NCBI GenBank assembly: GCA_963728965.1 | Contig: CAVSMH010000006.1 | Span: forward strand, 1,736,001 to 1,800,000 | Source: DASQZT01 sp963728965 | Lineage (GTDB): Bacteria > Acidobacteriota > Terriglobia > Bryobacterales > Bryobacteraceae | Reading direction: 5' to 3' | DNA length: 64,000 nt | In this document: positions 1-7,934 of the stretch, in pieces | Layout: every line of letters starts with the position of its first letter | Numbering within the stretch: position 1 is the first letter of the stretch | Translations under genes and position numbers: made by a program | The notes under the pieces: generated by a model | What the model saw: the letters and a program-made list of their open reading frames with translations, nothing else | The model's database searches: none | What the model was told of the DNA's origin: nothing

Positions 1-2981
1 GCGGCTATCAGACTTACTCTGCCGACGGCATCGGGCTCGAGCCCGGACAGGTGCGGCGCGTCGATCCCGAATTGACCGCGGGCTCGGCCGAAGACACCGT
101 CGAGGTGCACTTCGGCACCGCCCTCATCGATACCCAGACCGGCGTCCTCCGCTCGGTGATCGACAATAAGCTGCGCTGGGAAGATGCGCCCGTCGTCAAT
201 AAGAGGCCTTCGCCGTTTCCCTTGATGACGGCGACGCCCGCAGTCCAGGGCAACGGCCGCGCCATCGTCATCTCCGGTCTGTCCGACCGCAACCGCCAGA
301 CCTGGCAGGTGGACGGCGTTCCCGACGACGTGACTCCCGGCCTGTACAGCCATCCGGGGCTCTACGAATTCATGCAGGTCACCGCCGCCGATCCTCCTCC
401 CGACATGTACCGGGCCACCGGTTTCAATCTCGTTTCCAGGCGCGGCACCGACGACTTTCACGGCGAAATCTACTACAAGTACGGGTCCTCCCGCCTGGAT
501 GCCAAACCGTTCTTCGGCCCCAGTAAATCGTTTACCATCCGCCAGCCGGGAGGCGAATTCGGCGGGAAGTTCTTCAAAGGCTACACCTACTTCTTCGGTG
601 GGTGGCTGTATCAGTCGAGCACCTATTCGGAGACCTTGTTTGCCAGCGTTCCGACCGCCCAGATGCGGCTCGGCAACCTCAGCCAGTATCTGAATCCCCA
701 GATCTCGCCCACCGGCCAGGTTACCGTCATCCGCGACCCCCGAAACGGTGTGCCGTTTCCCGGCAATCAGATCCCTTCCAACCGCGTCGCCCAGGTGTCC
801 ACCAATATCCTGAACAACTACTACCTGGCTCCCAACACCGGCAACGAGGATTCGGTTTTCCAGAACTACGCCTGGACTCACCTGTTCGGCCCCGACCTGT
901 ACACCGGCAACTGGCCCTTCCTGCGCATCGACCAGAAAATCACTTCCGGAAACAGCCTTTACGTTCGATATCTGAATGACCTGGTCTCGAACATCGCTCC
1001 CGGCACGATCGGCGAGGTGATGAACTCCACCCAGGCGCGCAAGTACCGCAGCCTGGTAGTGTCCGATCACGCGGAGTTCACGCCCCACGTGATCAATTAC
1101 TTCACCTTCGGGCGCATCGGCGACCTCGTCCGGCAGGGTGAGCCGGAAGGCAAGTTCACGCCGTTGCGTGCCGACTCCATCCTCAATACCAGCGGAATTC
1201 AGGGCACCAATCTCAACGGCTTTTCCACCATGGGCTTTCCGCAGGTCGACATCAACGGTTTCACCGGTCTCGGCACGGCCTACACCGGCGGTTACAGCAA
1301 TAACCGCGCGCAGAACGACGGCTTCTACACGATCCGCGAGGGCCTGACCTGGAGCAAGGGCCGGCACGCCGTCCAGTTTGGCGGCGACTATACCCGCTAC
1401 CACTGGGTGCTGGGTACGGTTCCGGTCACCAACTACGGCGCCTTCACGTTTAGCGGGGTGTTCACCGGCGTGCCGTTTGCTGACTTTCTGCTCGGCCTTC
1501 CCGCCACCAGCAGCCGCGTGTTGAATCCGCGAATCGACGACAAGATGCACCAGCACTGGGCCGGTTCCTATCTCACCGACAGCATCCGCATCAATTCGCG
1601 CCTCACCGTGGATGTGGGCGTGCGCTGGGACTATTTCGGTTCGCCGGTCTACGACGATGGTTACATGTACAACTGGGATCCGGCCACCGGCAGCATCATC
1701 GTTGCCCCGGGCACCATCACTTCGGTCAGCACGCTGCTGCCCAAGAACGTGCGCGTTGTGGTCGGCCGCGTGGTGCCGCGCCCCAGGACCACCAACATCC
1801 GCCCGCGCGGCTCCCTGGCGTACCGGTTGACCGGCAATACCGTGCTGCGCGCCGGATACGGCGAATTCACCGACAGCGGTGGGTTCGGGCCCAACGGCCG
1901 GATTAACGATCCCAACGGTCCCTACCGCGTCGTCGAGACGTACATCAACACCAACATCAACGGGATTCCCGCCTTCTCGTTCCCGCGGCCGTTTCCCTCC
2001 ACCGTGCCTTCCACGCTCGCCACCAACGAAAGCGTCACCGCCCTTCCGGAGAAAACCGACGAGGGCAGGATTCGCCAGTACAACGTCACGCTGGAGCGCG
2101 CGTTTAAAGGAATGGACCTGCGCCTCTCCTATGTCGGCGGCCGCGGCGACGGCCTCAACTATCGGCTCGATATCAACAAGCCGCGCCCCAGCGCCGTTCC
2201 CTTCGCTGTATCCCGCTTGCCGTATCCCCAGTTCGGCAGCACCTTCGTCACCCGCACCGACGGCAAATGGCACTACGATTCCGCGCAGGTGCAGGCCCAG
2301 AAACGCGTGGGTGCGGTCCTGTTCGATACCAGCTTCACCTGGTCCAACGATGTCGCCAACTACCTGAACACCTACGACCCTTACAATGTCACCAGCCAGT
2401 GGACCCGCGATGCCGCCGCCCGCCGGAAGTATTTCGTCGCAAGTGCCATCTGGGCGATTCCCATCGGCAAGACCGGCAGCGGTATCGCGGACAAACTGCT
2501 GCGAAGCTGGACTCTCCAGGCCATCGCCACCGCCGCGTCGGGCCAGTATTATTCACCGTTGTTCACCGGACCCGATCCGGCCAACGCCAGCCCGACCTTC
2601 GTCACCGCGCTGCCGGATTGCATCGGCGACCCTGCTGCCGGCGCGCGAACCGTGAACCGGTGGTTCAACCCGTCGGCGTTCTCCGTTCCTTCACCCGGGG
2701 CCGGCCGCTATGGCACGTGCGGCGTCAACAGCCTCCAGAGCTATCCCATCCACGTCGTCCACGCCAGCCTGGCGAAACGGATCCGTATTACCGAGGCGCT
2801 CTCCGCGGTATTTACCGCGCAGGTCTCCAACGTATTCAACATCACGCATTTCACTTTCCCGAACAATAATCTGTCTAACCCCGGCGCCGGAAGCTTCTCC
2901 GCTTCGTCGCTGGTGCCCGATTACTACCCCGAACGGCAAGGGCCGCGTCAGATGGATCTCAAGCTTCGGTTCCAGTGGTAA
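1..2981 (+). CDS. Oar-like TonB-dependent outer-membrane receptor, 5' truncated by window edge
   Basis: The reading frame is open from the first codon (base 3), so the true start lies outside; the GTG at 51 is internal. About 992 codons are visible. The first residues look like the end of a carboxypeptidase-regulatory-like beta-sandwich (motif GIGLEPGQ), followed by a plug region (WQVDG near base 300, NLVSRRGTDDFHG, then AKPFFGP) and a long beta-barrel with alternating aromatic strands. The last residues, LRFQW, give the C-terminal aromatic signature of outer-membrane barrels. Family knowledge: acidobacteria carry many such Oar/SusC-like receptors for uptake of large substrates by TonB energy. 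The substrate cannot be told from sequence. It ends 10 bases before a convergent gene, with no space for a separate terminator. Confidence 0.9.
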   Translation, partial: GYQTYSADGIGLEPGQVRRVDPELTAGSAEDTVEVHFGTALIDTQTGVLRSVIDNKLRWEDAPVVNKRPSPFPLMTATPAVQGNGRAIVISGLSDRNRQTWQVDGVPDDVTPGLYSHPGLYEFMQVTAADPPPDMYRATGFNLVSRRGTDDFHGEIYYKYGSSRLDAKPFFGPSKSFTIRQPGGEFGGKFFKGYTYFFGGWLYQSSTYSETLFASVPTAQMRLGNLSQYLNPQISPTGQVTVIRDPRNGVPFPGNQIPSNRVAQVSTNILNNYYLAPNTGNEDSVFQNYAWTHLFGPDLYTGNWPFLRIDQKITSGNSLYVRYLNDLVSNIAPGTIGEVMNSTQARKYRSLVVSDHAEFTPHVINYFTFGRIGDLVRQGEPEGKFTPLRADSILNTSGIQGTNLNGFSTMGFPQVDINGFTGLGTAYTGGYSNNRAQNDGFYTIREGLTWSKGRHAVQFGGDYTRYHWVLGTVPVTNYGAFTFSGVFTGVPFADFLLGLPATSSRVLNPRIDDKMHQHWAGSYLTDSIRINSRLTVDVGVRWDYFGSPVYDDGYMYNWDPATGSIIVAPGTITSVSTLLPKNVRVVVGRVVPRPRTTNIRPRGSLAYRLTGNTVLRAGYGEFTDSGGFGPNGRINDPNGPYRVVETYINTNINGIPAFSFPRPFPSTVPSTLATNESVTALPEKTDEGRIRQYNVTLERAFKGMDLRLSYVGGRGDGLNYRLDINKPRPSAVPFAVSRLPYPQFGSTFVTRTDGKWHYDSAQVQAQKRVGAVLFDTSFTWSNDVANYLNTYDPYNVTSQWTRDAAARRKYFVASAIWAIPIGKTGSGIADKLLRSWTLQAIATAASGQYYSPLFTGPDPANASPTFVTALPDCIGDPAAGARTVNRWFNPSAFSVPSPGAGRYGTCGVNSLQSYPIHVVHASLAKRIRITEALSAVFTAQVSNVFNITHFTFPNNNLSNPGAGSFSASSLVPDYYPERQGPRQMDLKLRFQW

Positions 2982-2991
2982 AGGTCAGAAT

Positions 2992-3999
2992 CTATTTTTC
3001 GCTCGGGCTGTCATCCGCTTTCAGGTCGCCAAGCGCGTATTGAATCCCGGCCAGCATGTGAGCCACAAAGGGCCGCAAGTAGTAAACCTTTTCATCGTGA
3101 CCGTGTGCCTCATAAAACACGCGGCCGGCGCCTACCCGCTGAATGTAACTCAACGCGTAGTCTCCGTCGGTACGCTTGGTTGCCGCCGGTTCCTTGGCTT
3201 TATCCTCCGCGCTCATCTTCGCGTAGTTGATGCTGGTCAGAACATGAACCCGCTTCCGGCTGAATGAGTCTTGTGCAAACGTGTAGGTCTCGTCCACGAT
3301 GTCGAAGCCGCGCGGCGGAAACATGACGGTCAGTGGGCTGTGCGGATCGTCAACTTTCACCGGGATCAGGGTCGGGTACACCCAGTGGAATTTGAAGAAG
3401 CCGCCGATCATCTCGTTAAACTCGGGCCATGTGCCCGTCAACGCGGGGCGGTTGCTGTGATAGCTGTCGGTGGCGGCGTGGATGCCGGCCAAACCCTTCC
3501 CCCCTTTGACGAATTCGAGAAGCGCCCGCCTGCGCTCGTCCGTCGCAGCCTTGTCGTTCGGGTCGTCCAGGAATTCGCCGGTCGTGTTGTCAAGGAAGAT
3601 GGCGTCATATTGCTTCAGGTTCTCCGGCGTGATCGCCGCCGCGTCGTAGGTGATGGTCGTCATCCACGCGCCCGTCTTGTCTCCCAGGTATTCGACCATC
3701 TTCGCTGCCAGCGGGATGGACGTGTGGACCCAACCAATGGCCCGGGCGAGGACCAGCACGTGGCGCAGGCTCTGCGGCGTGGCGTACGCCTTCTCAGGCA
3801 GCGCGGCCATCAGCGCCGAGATGTCGGCGGGATTGGCAAACTGTTTTTGCGGACAGCCGCGGCTGAAGCCCCCGCTGAATCCTTCCGGCGGACACTCCGC
3901 GGGTTTCGCCGGCGCAGCCGCGCGTTGTGCGTAACTCGCCGGGCCGCTCAATCCCATCGCGAGGAGCGCCGCGCCAATTCCAAATGCTTTCAGTTTCAT
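2992..3999 (-). CDS. Secreted ThuA-like domain protein
   Basis: 335 residues with a cleavable signal peptide (MKLKAFGIGAALLAMGLS..., AxA-like site near residue 25) and one ThuA-like domain (trehalose-utilisation family, a class I glutamine-amidotransferase-like fold). Visible family features are YDAIFLDNTTGEF, GKGLAGIHAATDSYH and RVGAGRVFYEAHGHDE. In acidobacteria and planctomycetes such proteins are exported and thought to act in sugar metabolism, but no reaction is established. An upstream in-frame GTG (4023) and ATG (4017) exist; the ATG at 3999 is preferred because it begins the signal peptide directly and has GAGAGAA about 11 bases upstream. A TATAAT box on the minus strand (4044-4049) would give a leader of about 38 bases. 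Confidence 0.82.
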   Translation of the reverse strand: MKLKAFGIGAALLAMGLSGPASYAQRAAAPAKPAECPPEGFSGGFSRGCPQKQFANPADISALMAALPEKAYATPQSLRHVLVLARAIGWVHTSIPLAAKMVEYLGDKTGAWMTTITYDAAAITPENLKQYDAIFLDNTTGEFLDDPNDKAATDERRRALLEFVKGGKGLAGIHAATDSYHSNRPALTGTWPEFNEMIGGFFKFHWVYPTLIPVKVDDPHSPLTVMFPPRGFDIVDETYTFAQDSFSRKRVHVLTSINYAKMSAEDKAKEPAATKRTDGDYALSYIQRVGAGRVFYEAHGHDEKVYYLRPFVAHMLAGIQYALGDLKADDSPSEK

Positions 4000-4043
4000 A
4001 ATCGGAAATTCTCTCATGCTCACGGCCTGAAATGAACTACGTA

Positions 4044-4049
4044 ATTATA
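4044..4049 (-). promoter_or_regulatory. -10 box of the ThuA-like gene
   Basis: On the minus strand this reads TATAAT, a perfect -10 hexamer, about 44 bases before the chosen start of the ThuA-like gene. The hexamer 17 bases further up (GTCGCC) is a poor -35, so the call rests on the -10 and its position. Confidence 0.4.
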
Positions 4050-4206
4050 TCGCCGTCGTTTCTTCTGGCGGTCGCCCCGCTTGTCGAAAGTTACGCCGTC
4101 GGTTCGCCGATAGAGAACCCCTGCGGCGCTGCGGAATCTGGGTCGGCAAACAGTGACGGCGCCGTGAGGATCTTCCGCCTGTGTCCAGCCAATGTCAGTA
4201 TCGCGC

Positions 4207-4234
4207 GTTACGCCTCCACCGTTACGCCTCCACT
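4207..4234. repeat. 14-bp tandem repeat, two copies
   Basis: GTTACGCCTCCACC (4207-4220) is followed directly by GTTACGCCTCCACT (4221-4234), 13 of 14 bases identical. It is about 115 bases upstream of the histidine kinase gene. It may be simple slippage or a doubled regulator site; nothing else supports a function. Confidence 0.6.
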
Positions 4235-4347
4235 TGACGTGAGGCGGACTTCACGGGAGCAATCGCGCTCGTTTCTTGCGCAATAATTCCCCATTTGCCG
4301 GCCGCTAGCCCCGCCAATTGGTCCATACTGGAAAGGAGAATTCCATC

Positions 4348-5508
4348 ATGGAATTAGCGGCATTTATCCGGTCAAACGAGGACGTCATCGTCGAAGAATG
4401 GGAAGCATTCGCGCACGCATATGTGCACTCCGCCGCGCATATGGACCGGTCCGCGCTGCGCGATCACATTAAAGGCCTGCTTCGGTTCATTGCAGACGAT
4501 CTTGAGACCCCCGAAACCGAACGGGAGCGGAGCGAGAAAGCCAAGGGACAGGGCCCGAAAGCGGGAGGAGCGGTTGACAGCGCCGCCGAAACCCACGCTG
4601 CCCTTCGGTTTACGGGAGGCTTCGATACGATCGAGATGATCTCCGAGTTTCGCGCCCTGCGTGCAAGTGTGATCAAGCTGTGGAGATCTGAGTGGGCTAA
4701 GGCCGACGCCTCGGACATCCTTCCGGACTTGCTGAGGTTTGACGAAGCCATCGACCAAGTCATGACTGAATCCCTTGGCCGTTTCACCCAAAAACTCACT
4801 CGTTCCGGAGGCCTGTTCGTCGGGACGCTTGTTCACGATTTCCGCAATCCCCTCGCCGCAGTACACAACTCCGCCCAGGCGTTGTTAGCGAGACGCAAGC
4901 TTGACGACGAGCAGGTCGGCCTGGTGTCCCAGATCGAAACCAGCACCTCCCTCGTCAACCAGCTCGTTTCCGACCTGATTGATGCCGTCCGCATCCGTCT
5001 CCTCGAGGACCTGCCGATTGCGTCCGCGCGGATGGATATAGGAACCGTTGTCCGGGAGGCCGCGGAGGAAGCTCAGGCGGCGCACCCCGACCGGAGAATC
5101 TCGATCGAAACGTCCGGCGACCTTGAAGGGGATTGGGACCGCGCCCGCGTCGGGCAGGTTTTGTCAAACCTGATCAGCAACGCGGTCCTGCGCGGATTGA
5201 AGACCTCCGCGATTGACGTTGCGGCGAAAGGCGCGGTTCACGAAGTAGTCCTTTCCGTCCGTGTCGAGGGCGCTATTTCCCCCGACGCTATCGCCACCGT
5301 TTTCGACCCGGTGCCGCGTGGTGAGGGGGCAGACCTGCCCCGTGCGGATGAGAATCCGATCCAAAGCCAGAATGCCAGGTTCCTCCTCGGACTTTTCATT
5401 GCCCAGGGAATCGTGACCGCCCACGGCGGCAAGATCACCGTGACATCGAGTCAACAGGAAGGAACCACCTTTGCCGCGCATCTTCCCCGCAAGAAGGGTA
5501 AACGGTGA
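4348..5508 (+). CDS. Sensor histidine kinase with RsbRD-like N-terminal domain
   Basis: 386 residues. The start is ATG 4348 because AAGGAG at 4333-4338 sits at ideal spacing; an earlier in-frame GTG at 4318 lacks this. Residues about 1-150 are all-helical and resemble the RsbRD N-terminal (RsbT co-antagonist) domain; there is no signal peptide or membrane segment, so it is cytoplasmic. The HisKA phospho-acceptor is H163 in LVHDFRNPL. The N-box (VLSNLISNAV, N274/N278) is good, but the G1 box is degenerate (VRVEGAISPD...FDPVPRG), and the G2 area reads LLGLFIAQGIVTAHGGKI. Autokinase activity is therefore likely but not certain. No response regulator is adjacent; a receiver-less CheB follows after 70 bases on the same strand. 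The ligand is unknown. Confidence 0.85.
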   Translation: MELAAFIRSNEDVIVEEWEAFAHAYVHSAAHMDRSALRDHIKGLLRFIADDLETPETERERSEKAKGQGPKAGGAVDSAAETHAALRFTGGFDTIEMISEFRALRASVIKLWRSEWAKADASDILPDLLRFDEAIDQVMTESLGRFTQKLTRSGGLFVGTLVHDFRNPLAAVHNSAQALLARRKLDDEQVGLVSQIETSTSLVNQLVSDLIDAVRIRLLEDLPIASARMDIGTVVREAAEEAQAAHPDRRISIETSGDLEGDWDRARVGQVLSNLISNAVLRGLKTSAIDVAAKGAVHEVVLSVRVEGAISPDAIATVFDPVPRGEGADLPRADENPIQSQNARFLLGLFIAQGIVTAHGGKITVTSSQQEGTTFAAHLPRKKGKR

Positions 5509-5578
5509 AGGTCGGAACCGGTCCTTTTTTCAGGCGCTCAGCGTACGTTGAACTTGTGAATCGGAAAGCGGCGAGCAA

Positions 5579-6172
5579 ATGAACTCTTTCGCAAGAGACT
5601 TTCCTATCGTTTGTGTAGGCGGCTCGGCCGGCGGCTCCGTCGCCTTTGTCCAGGTACTAAGACACCTGTCGCCCGAGACGGGGGCTGCAATAGTCGTCGT
5701 TAATCACATAAGAAAAACGCCCGCCAGGCTCCACAACATCCTTCCCTACTCCACAAAACTGCCGGTGGAGCTGATCACGGAAGGCTTGCCCATTCAGCCC
5801 AATCATATCTTCATCGTCCCGGCGAATTGCGACCTGCACCTCCTGGGTGGAATGTTCCGTCTGACGCCAATATCAAAACCCAATGGGTGGCCCGTCGTGA
5901 TTACAGTTTTCCTGCGTTCTCTGGCGCAAAACTGGGGCGGAAAACTAGTCGCTGTCATTGTCTCCGGCCTGGATGCGGATGGGGCAGGAGCACTGAGAGA
6001 AATCAAGGAAGCCGGCGGCATTACCATAGCACAGGCACCCGACACAGCCGAGTGGTCGGATATGCCTGCGAGCGCCATAAAAACCGGGTATATAGATTAT
6101 ATTCTCCCAGCCGAGGATATCGCTCAGAAGATTGCGCAGATTGCGAACGAGTTCCCGGGGAAGACAATGTGA
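5579..6172 (+). CDS. Stand-alone CheB-type methylesterase domain protein
   Basis: 197 residues consisting of just the CheB catalytic domain, with no N-terminal receiver. The triad is visible: S16 in GGSAGG, H43 in VNHIRK and D134 in SGLDADGAGAL. The segment VVITVFLRSLAQ matches the family's substrate-side helix. In chemotaxis CheB demethylates glutamyl methyl esters of receptors; no cheR, mcp or cheA is near, so the target here is unknown. It probably forms a signalling pair with the kinase 70 bases upstream. Codon use differs from the neighbours: Ile ATA occurs at least six times in 197 codons and AGA is also used, rare elsewhere in the window, suggesting recent acquisition. Confidence 0.85.
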   Translation: MNSFARDFPIVCVGGSAGGSVAFVQVLRHLSPETGAAIVVVNHIRKTPARLHNILPYSTKLPVELITEGLPIQPNHIFIVPANCDLHLLGGMFRLTPISKPNGWPVVITVFLRSLAQNWGGKLVAVIVSGLDADGAGALREIKEAGGITIAQAPDTAEWSDMPASAIKTGYIDYILPAEDIAQKIAQIANEFPGKTM

Positions 6173-6428
6173 GCGTCCGGTTCGGATTATAGCTACGGAA
6201 CAACTCATCGGCGGTTTGCACCGCTTCCGCGGAACACGAGTTCTGTTTTTCGTATAGGTGAGTCAGCCGCGACGGTCATGCGCCGTGCCCCTGCCCCGAT
6301 TTACCCGAAGTGGCCATTACGGGAGCCCGAACCGGACCGGCGGCCCGAATTCTACGTTCTGAGCAATAGTCCTCCCCGGTCGCTACGGTCCTGTCGAAAA
6401 ACCCGGGCAGGACGTTCGCGTCTGCGGC
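6173..6428. other. Non-coding stretch before the PIN remnant
   Basis: About 255 bases with no credible gene. It holds an inverted pair GTCCTG (6388-6393) and CAGGAC (6408-6413) with a 14-base loop and no T-run, so it is not a convincing terminator. It is probably decayed sequence related to the PIN-domain remnant alongside. Confidence 0.4.
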
Positions 6429-6635
6429 TCACTCGCCGGGCGGTGTGAGTAATGCCGCCAATAGAGGGTGAAGCGTCCTAGCAAATGGGTTGGTTACGGT
6501 GACGCCCCGCCACGTAAAGCCTTCCGGGAGATCCTCCGACAGAAGCAAGCGACACTCGGCTTCCGCCGACGCGGCCAACACAACTGAGTCCCAAATCGTA
6601 AGACCATGATCGGACGCCAGAAAGTTATGGTTTAA
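6429..6635 (-). pseudogene. C-terminal remnant of a PIN-domain (VapC-like) toxin
   Basis: Reading the minus strand from about 6635 to the TGA at 6429-6431 gives about 68 codons: LNHNFLASDHGLTIWDSVVL, then AASAEAECRLLLSEDLPEGF, then TWRGVTVTNPFARTLHPLLA and a short tail. This is the C-terminal third of a VapC-type PIN ribonuclease: helix with conserved WD, A-A-EA-C, LLSEDL with the acidic metal ligand, and the WRGVTVTNPF end. The N-terminal two thirds with the first Asp and any antitoxin are missing, and there is no start codon; upstream the frame runs into the end of msrA. The remnant overlaps the msrA stop by a few bases, implying that a deletion joined the two. It is too short to be functional. 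Confidence 0.7.
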
Positions 6636-7177
6636 GTCATAGCCCGCAGTTTGGCGGCAAATTGCTTGCGGAATTTGCTCACTTTGGGCGCGACTACGAA
6701 GGCGCAGTACGGCTGCGTCGGGTTGTCGCGGAAATAATTCTGGTGGTAGTCCTCGGCCCGATAGAATTCCGCGGCGGGGCGCAGCTCGGTCACGATCGGC
6801 TGCGGCCAGATCTGCTCCGCGTTCAACTCCCCAATCAACTCTTCGGCTTGCGTCCGCTGGCCGTCGTCATGATAGAAAATCACCGAACGGTATTGCGGGC
6901 CTGCGTCGTTGCCCTGGCGGTCGCGGGTGGTGGGATCGTGAATCGCGAAGAAGACCTGGAGCACTTCGCGGTACGACGTAACCGCCGGATCGAAGGTCAC
7001 CTGCACCACCTCGACATGGCCCGTGCGGCCCGTGCATACTTCCTGGTAGCTCGGGTTTTCCACGTGCCCGCCCATGTAGCCGGATACCGCCGAAGCCACT
7101 CCCTCCATCCGGCTGTAGACCGCCTCCAGACACCAGAAGCAACCCCCACCCAGTGTTGCCGTTTCCTGTTGCGCCAT
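6632..7177 (-). CDS. msrA: Peptide-methionine (S)-S-oxide reductase
   Basis: 181 residues, typical length for MsrA. The active site GGCFWC is near the N-terminus, with the sulfenic-acid-forming Cys at residue 13. Further family motifs are VSGYMGG, HVEVVQVTFDP, FFAIHDPTTRDRQGNDAGPQYRS and the AEDYHQNYFRDNP region. It repairs methionine-S-sulfoxide in proteins using thioredoxin; no signal peptide is present, so it is cytoplasmic. It lies 4 bases downstream of the SIMPL gene on the same strand. It also has its own TACAAT box 6 bases before the ATG, suggesting a possible leaderless transcript in addition to read-through. Confidence 0.96.
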   Translation of the reverse strand: MAQQETATLGGGCFWCLEAVYSRMEGVASAVSGYMGGHVENPSYQEVCTGRTGHVEVVQVTFDPAVTSYREVLQVFFAIHDPTTRDRQGNDAGPQYRSVIFYHDDGQRTQAEELIGELNAEQIWPQPIVTELRPAAEFYRAEDYHQNYFRDNPTQPYCAFVVAPKVSKFRKQFAAKLRAMT

Positions 7178-7181
7178 GCCC

Positions 7182-7859
7182 CTATTGTAAAAGCTGCACG
7201 TTCACGGTGACCGACGCGGTGACGGTGACCTGGCCGGTTTGGATCGGGGTTGTGCTTCCGCCCCCCGTCGGCCCCGCCACTCCCACCGGCCCGTACGAGA
7301 CGCCCTCCTGCGCCGAAACCACGGCGCCCGTCTTGCCGCCCAGTCCGGCGGCGATCGCGGCGGCGTGCGCCAACGCCTGCTTGGCGGCCTGTCCCAGCGC
7401 CTGCTGCACGAACGGCTCGTTATTGCGCAGGCCGAACGTCACGCCCCCCACGTTGTTGGCGCCCGCCTGGTTGGCGGTATCGATCAGACTGCCGATCTTC
7501 GACAGGTCATACATGGTGACCAGCACGGTATTGCTCGCGGTGTAGCCGATGATGGCCGCGGGCTGCGCGTTGTTGTAGCGCGGCGTCACCGAATAGCTGA
7601 TGGTCTGCACGGTTCCGTTCGTGCCCAATACCGACTGAATGGCATTCTGCACCGTCGTGGACAGGGTAGCGTTTTGCTGTGCCGCATCCTGCGCGGTGGC
7701 CCCCTGGGTCACGACCCCGACGGCCAGGGTGGCCTGGTCCGGATTGGCGCTGACGGTCGCGCTGCCGTTGGCCTGCACCGTGCCCGAGCTCGCGGTCTGT
7801 GCCACAAGCTGGGCCGCGCCGAACACCAGCGAGAGAAGAAGTGTACGGTTGAGTGGCAT
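7182..7859 (-). CDS. SIMPL (DUF541) domain periplasmic protein
   Basis: 225 residues with a signal peptide (MPLNRTLLLSLVFGAAQLVAQ). The mature part is one SIMPL/DUF541 domain: GTVQANGSATVSANPDQATL at its start, then the repeated helical pattern with TISYSVTPRY and the C-terminal ITVTASVTVNVQL-like strand (here QVTVTASVTVNVQLLQ). These proteins sit in the periplasm or outer membrane and form oligomers; homologues are linked to oxidative-stress protection (E. coli YggE), though biochemistry is unclear. Pairing with msrA fits an oxidative-stress theme. A TATAGT box lies 6 bases before the ATG. Confidence 0.9.
   Translation of the reverse strand: MPLNRTLLLSLVFGAAQLVAQTASSGTVQANGSATVSANPDQATLAVGVVTQGATAQDAAQQNATLSTTVQNAIQSVLGTNGTVQTISYSVTPRYNNAQPAAIIGYTASNTVLVTMYDLSKIGSLIDTANQAGANNVGGVTFGLRNNEPFVQQALGQAAKQALAHAAAIAAGLGGKTGAVVSAQEGVSYGPVGVAGPTGGGSTTPIQTGQVTVTASVTVNVQLLQ
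7184..7189 (-). promoter_or_regulatory. -10 box immediately upstream of msrA (leaderless-type)
   Basis: The minus strand reads TACAAT, six bases, then the msrA ATG. The position puts the transcription start at or next to the start codon. It overlaps the stop codon of the preceding SIMPL gene. No good -35 is seen. Confidence 0.4.
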
Positions 7860-7865
7860 GATTCA

Positions 7866-7871
7866 ACTATA
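7866..7871 (-). promoter_or_regulatory. -10 box immediately upstream of the SIMPL gene (leaderless-type)
   Basis: The minus strand reads TATAGT followed by TGAATC and the ATG at 7859. There is no Shine-Dalgarno sequence, and spacing predicts a transcript starting at the ATG. It would drive SIMPL-msrA. Confidence 0.45.
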
Positions 7872-7934
7872 CTCCGCGCCCTTCACCGCAACTCGGTGCC
7901 GCCGAGCCGAGTTTATGAAATGATGAGGTTGAGC

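Larger units (their letters stand above)
4024..4347. other. Intergenic region with a 14-bp tandem duplication
   Basis: About 320 bases between divergent genes. An 84-codon open frame (4032-4286, plus) has no ribosome-binding site, no recognisable family and unconvincing composition, so it is not called. The region holds the minus-strand promoter described separately and a 14-base tandem duplication at 4207-4234. The last 15 bases carry the ribosome-binding site of the histidine kinase. Confidence 0.5.

Noticed and set aside
4032..4286. An 84-codon plus-strand frame before the histidine kinase
   Set aside because: No ribosome-binding site, it includes the tandem repeat and no family is seen.
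5510..5526. Possible terminator after the histidine kinase (GGTCGGAACCGGTCC then T6)
   Set aside because: The best stem is interrupted and leaves a two-base loop, so no stable hairpin forms before the T-run.
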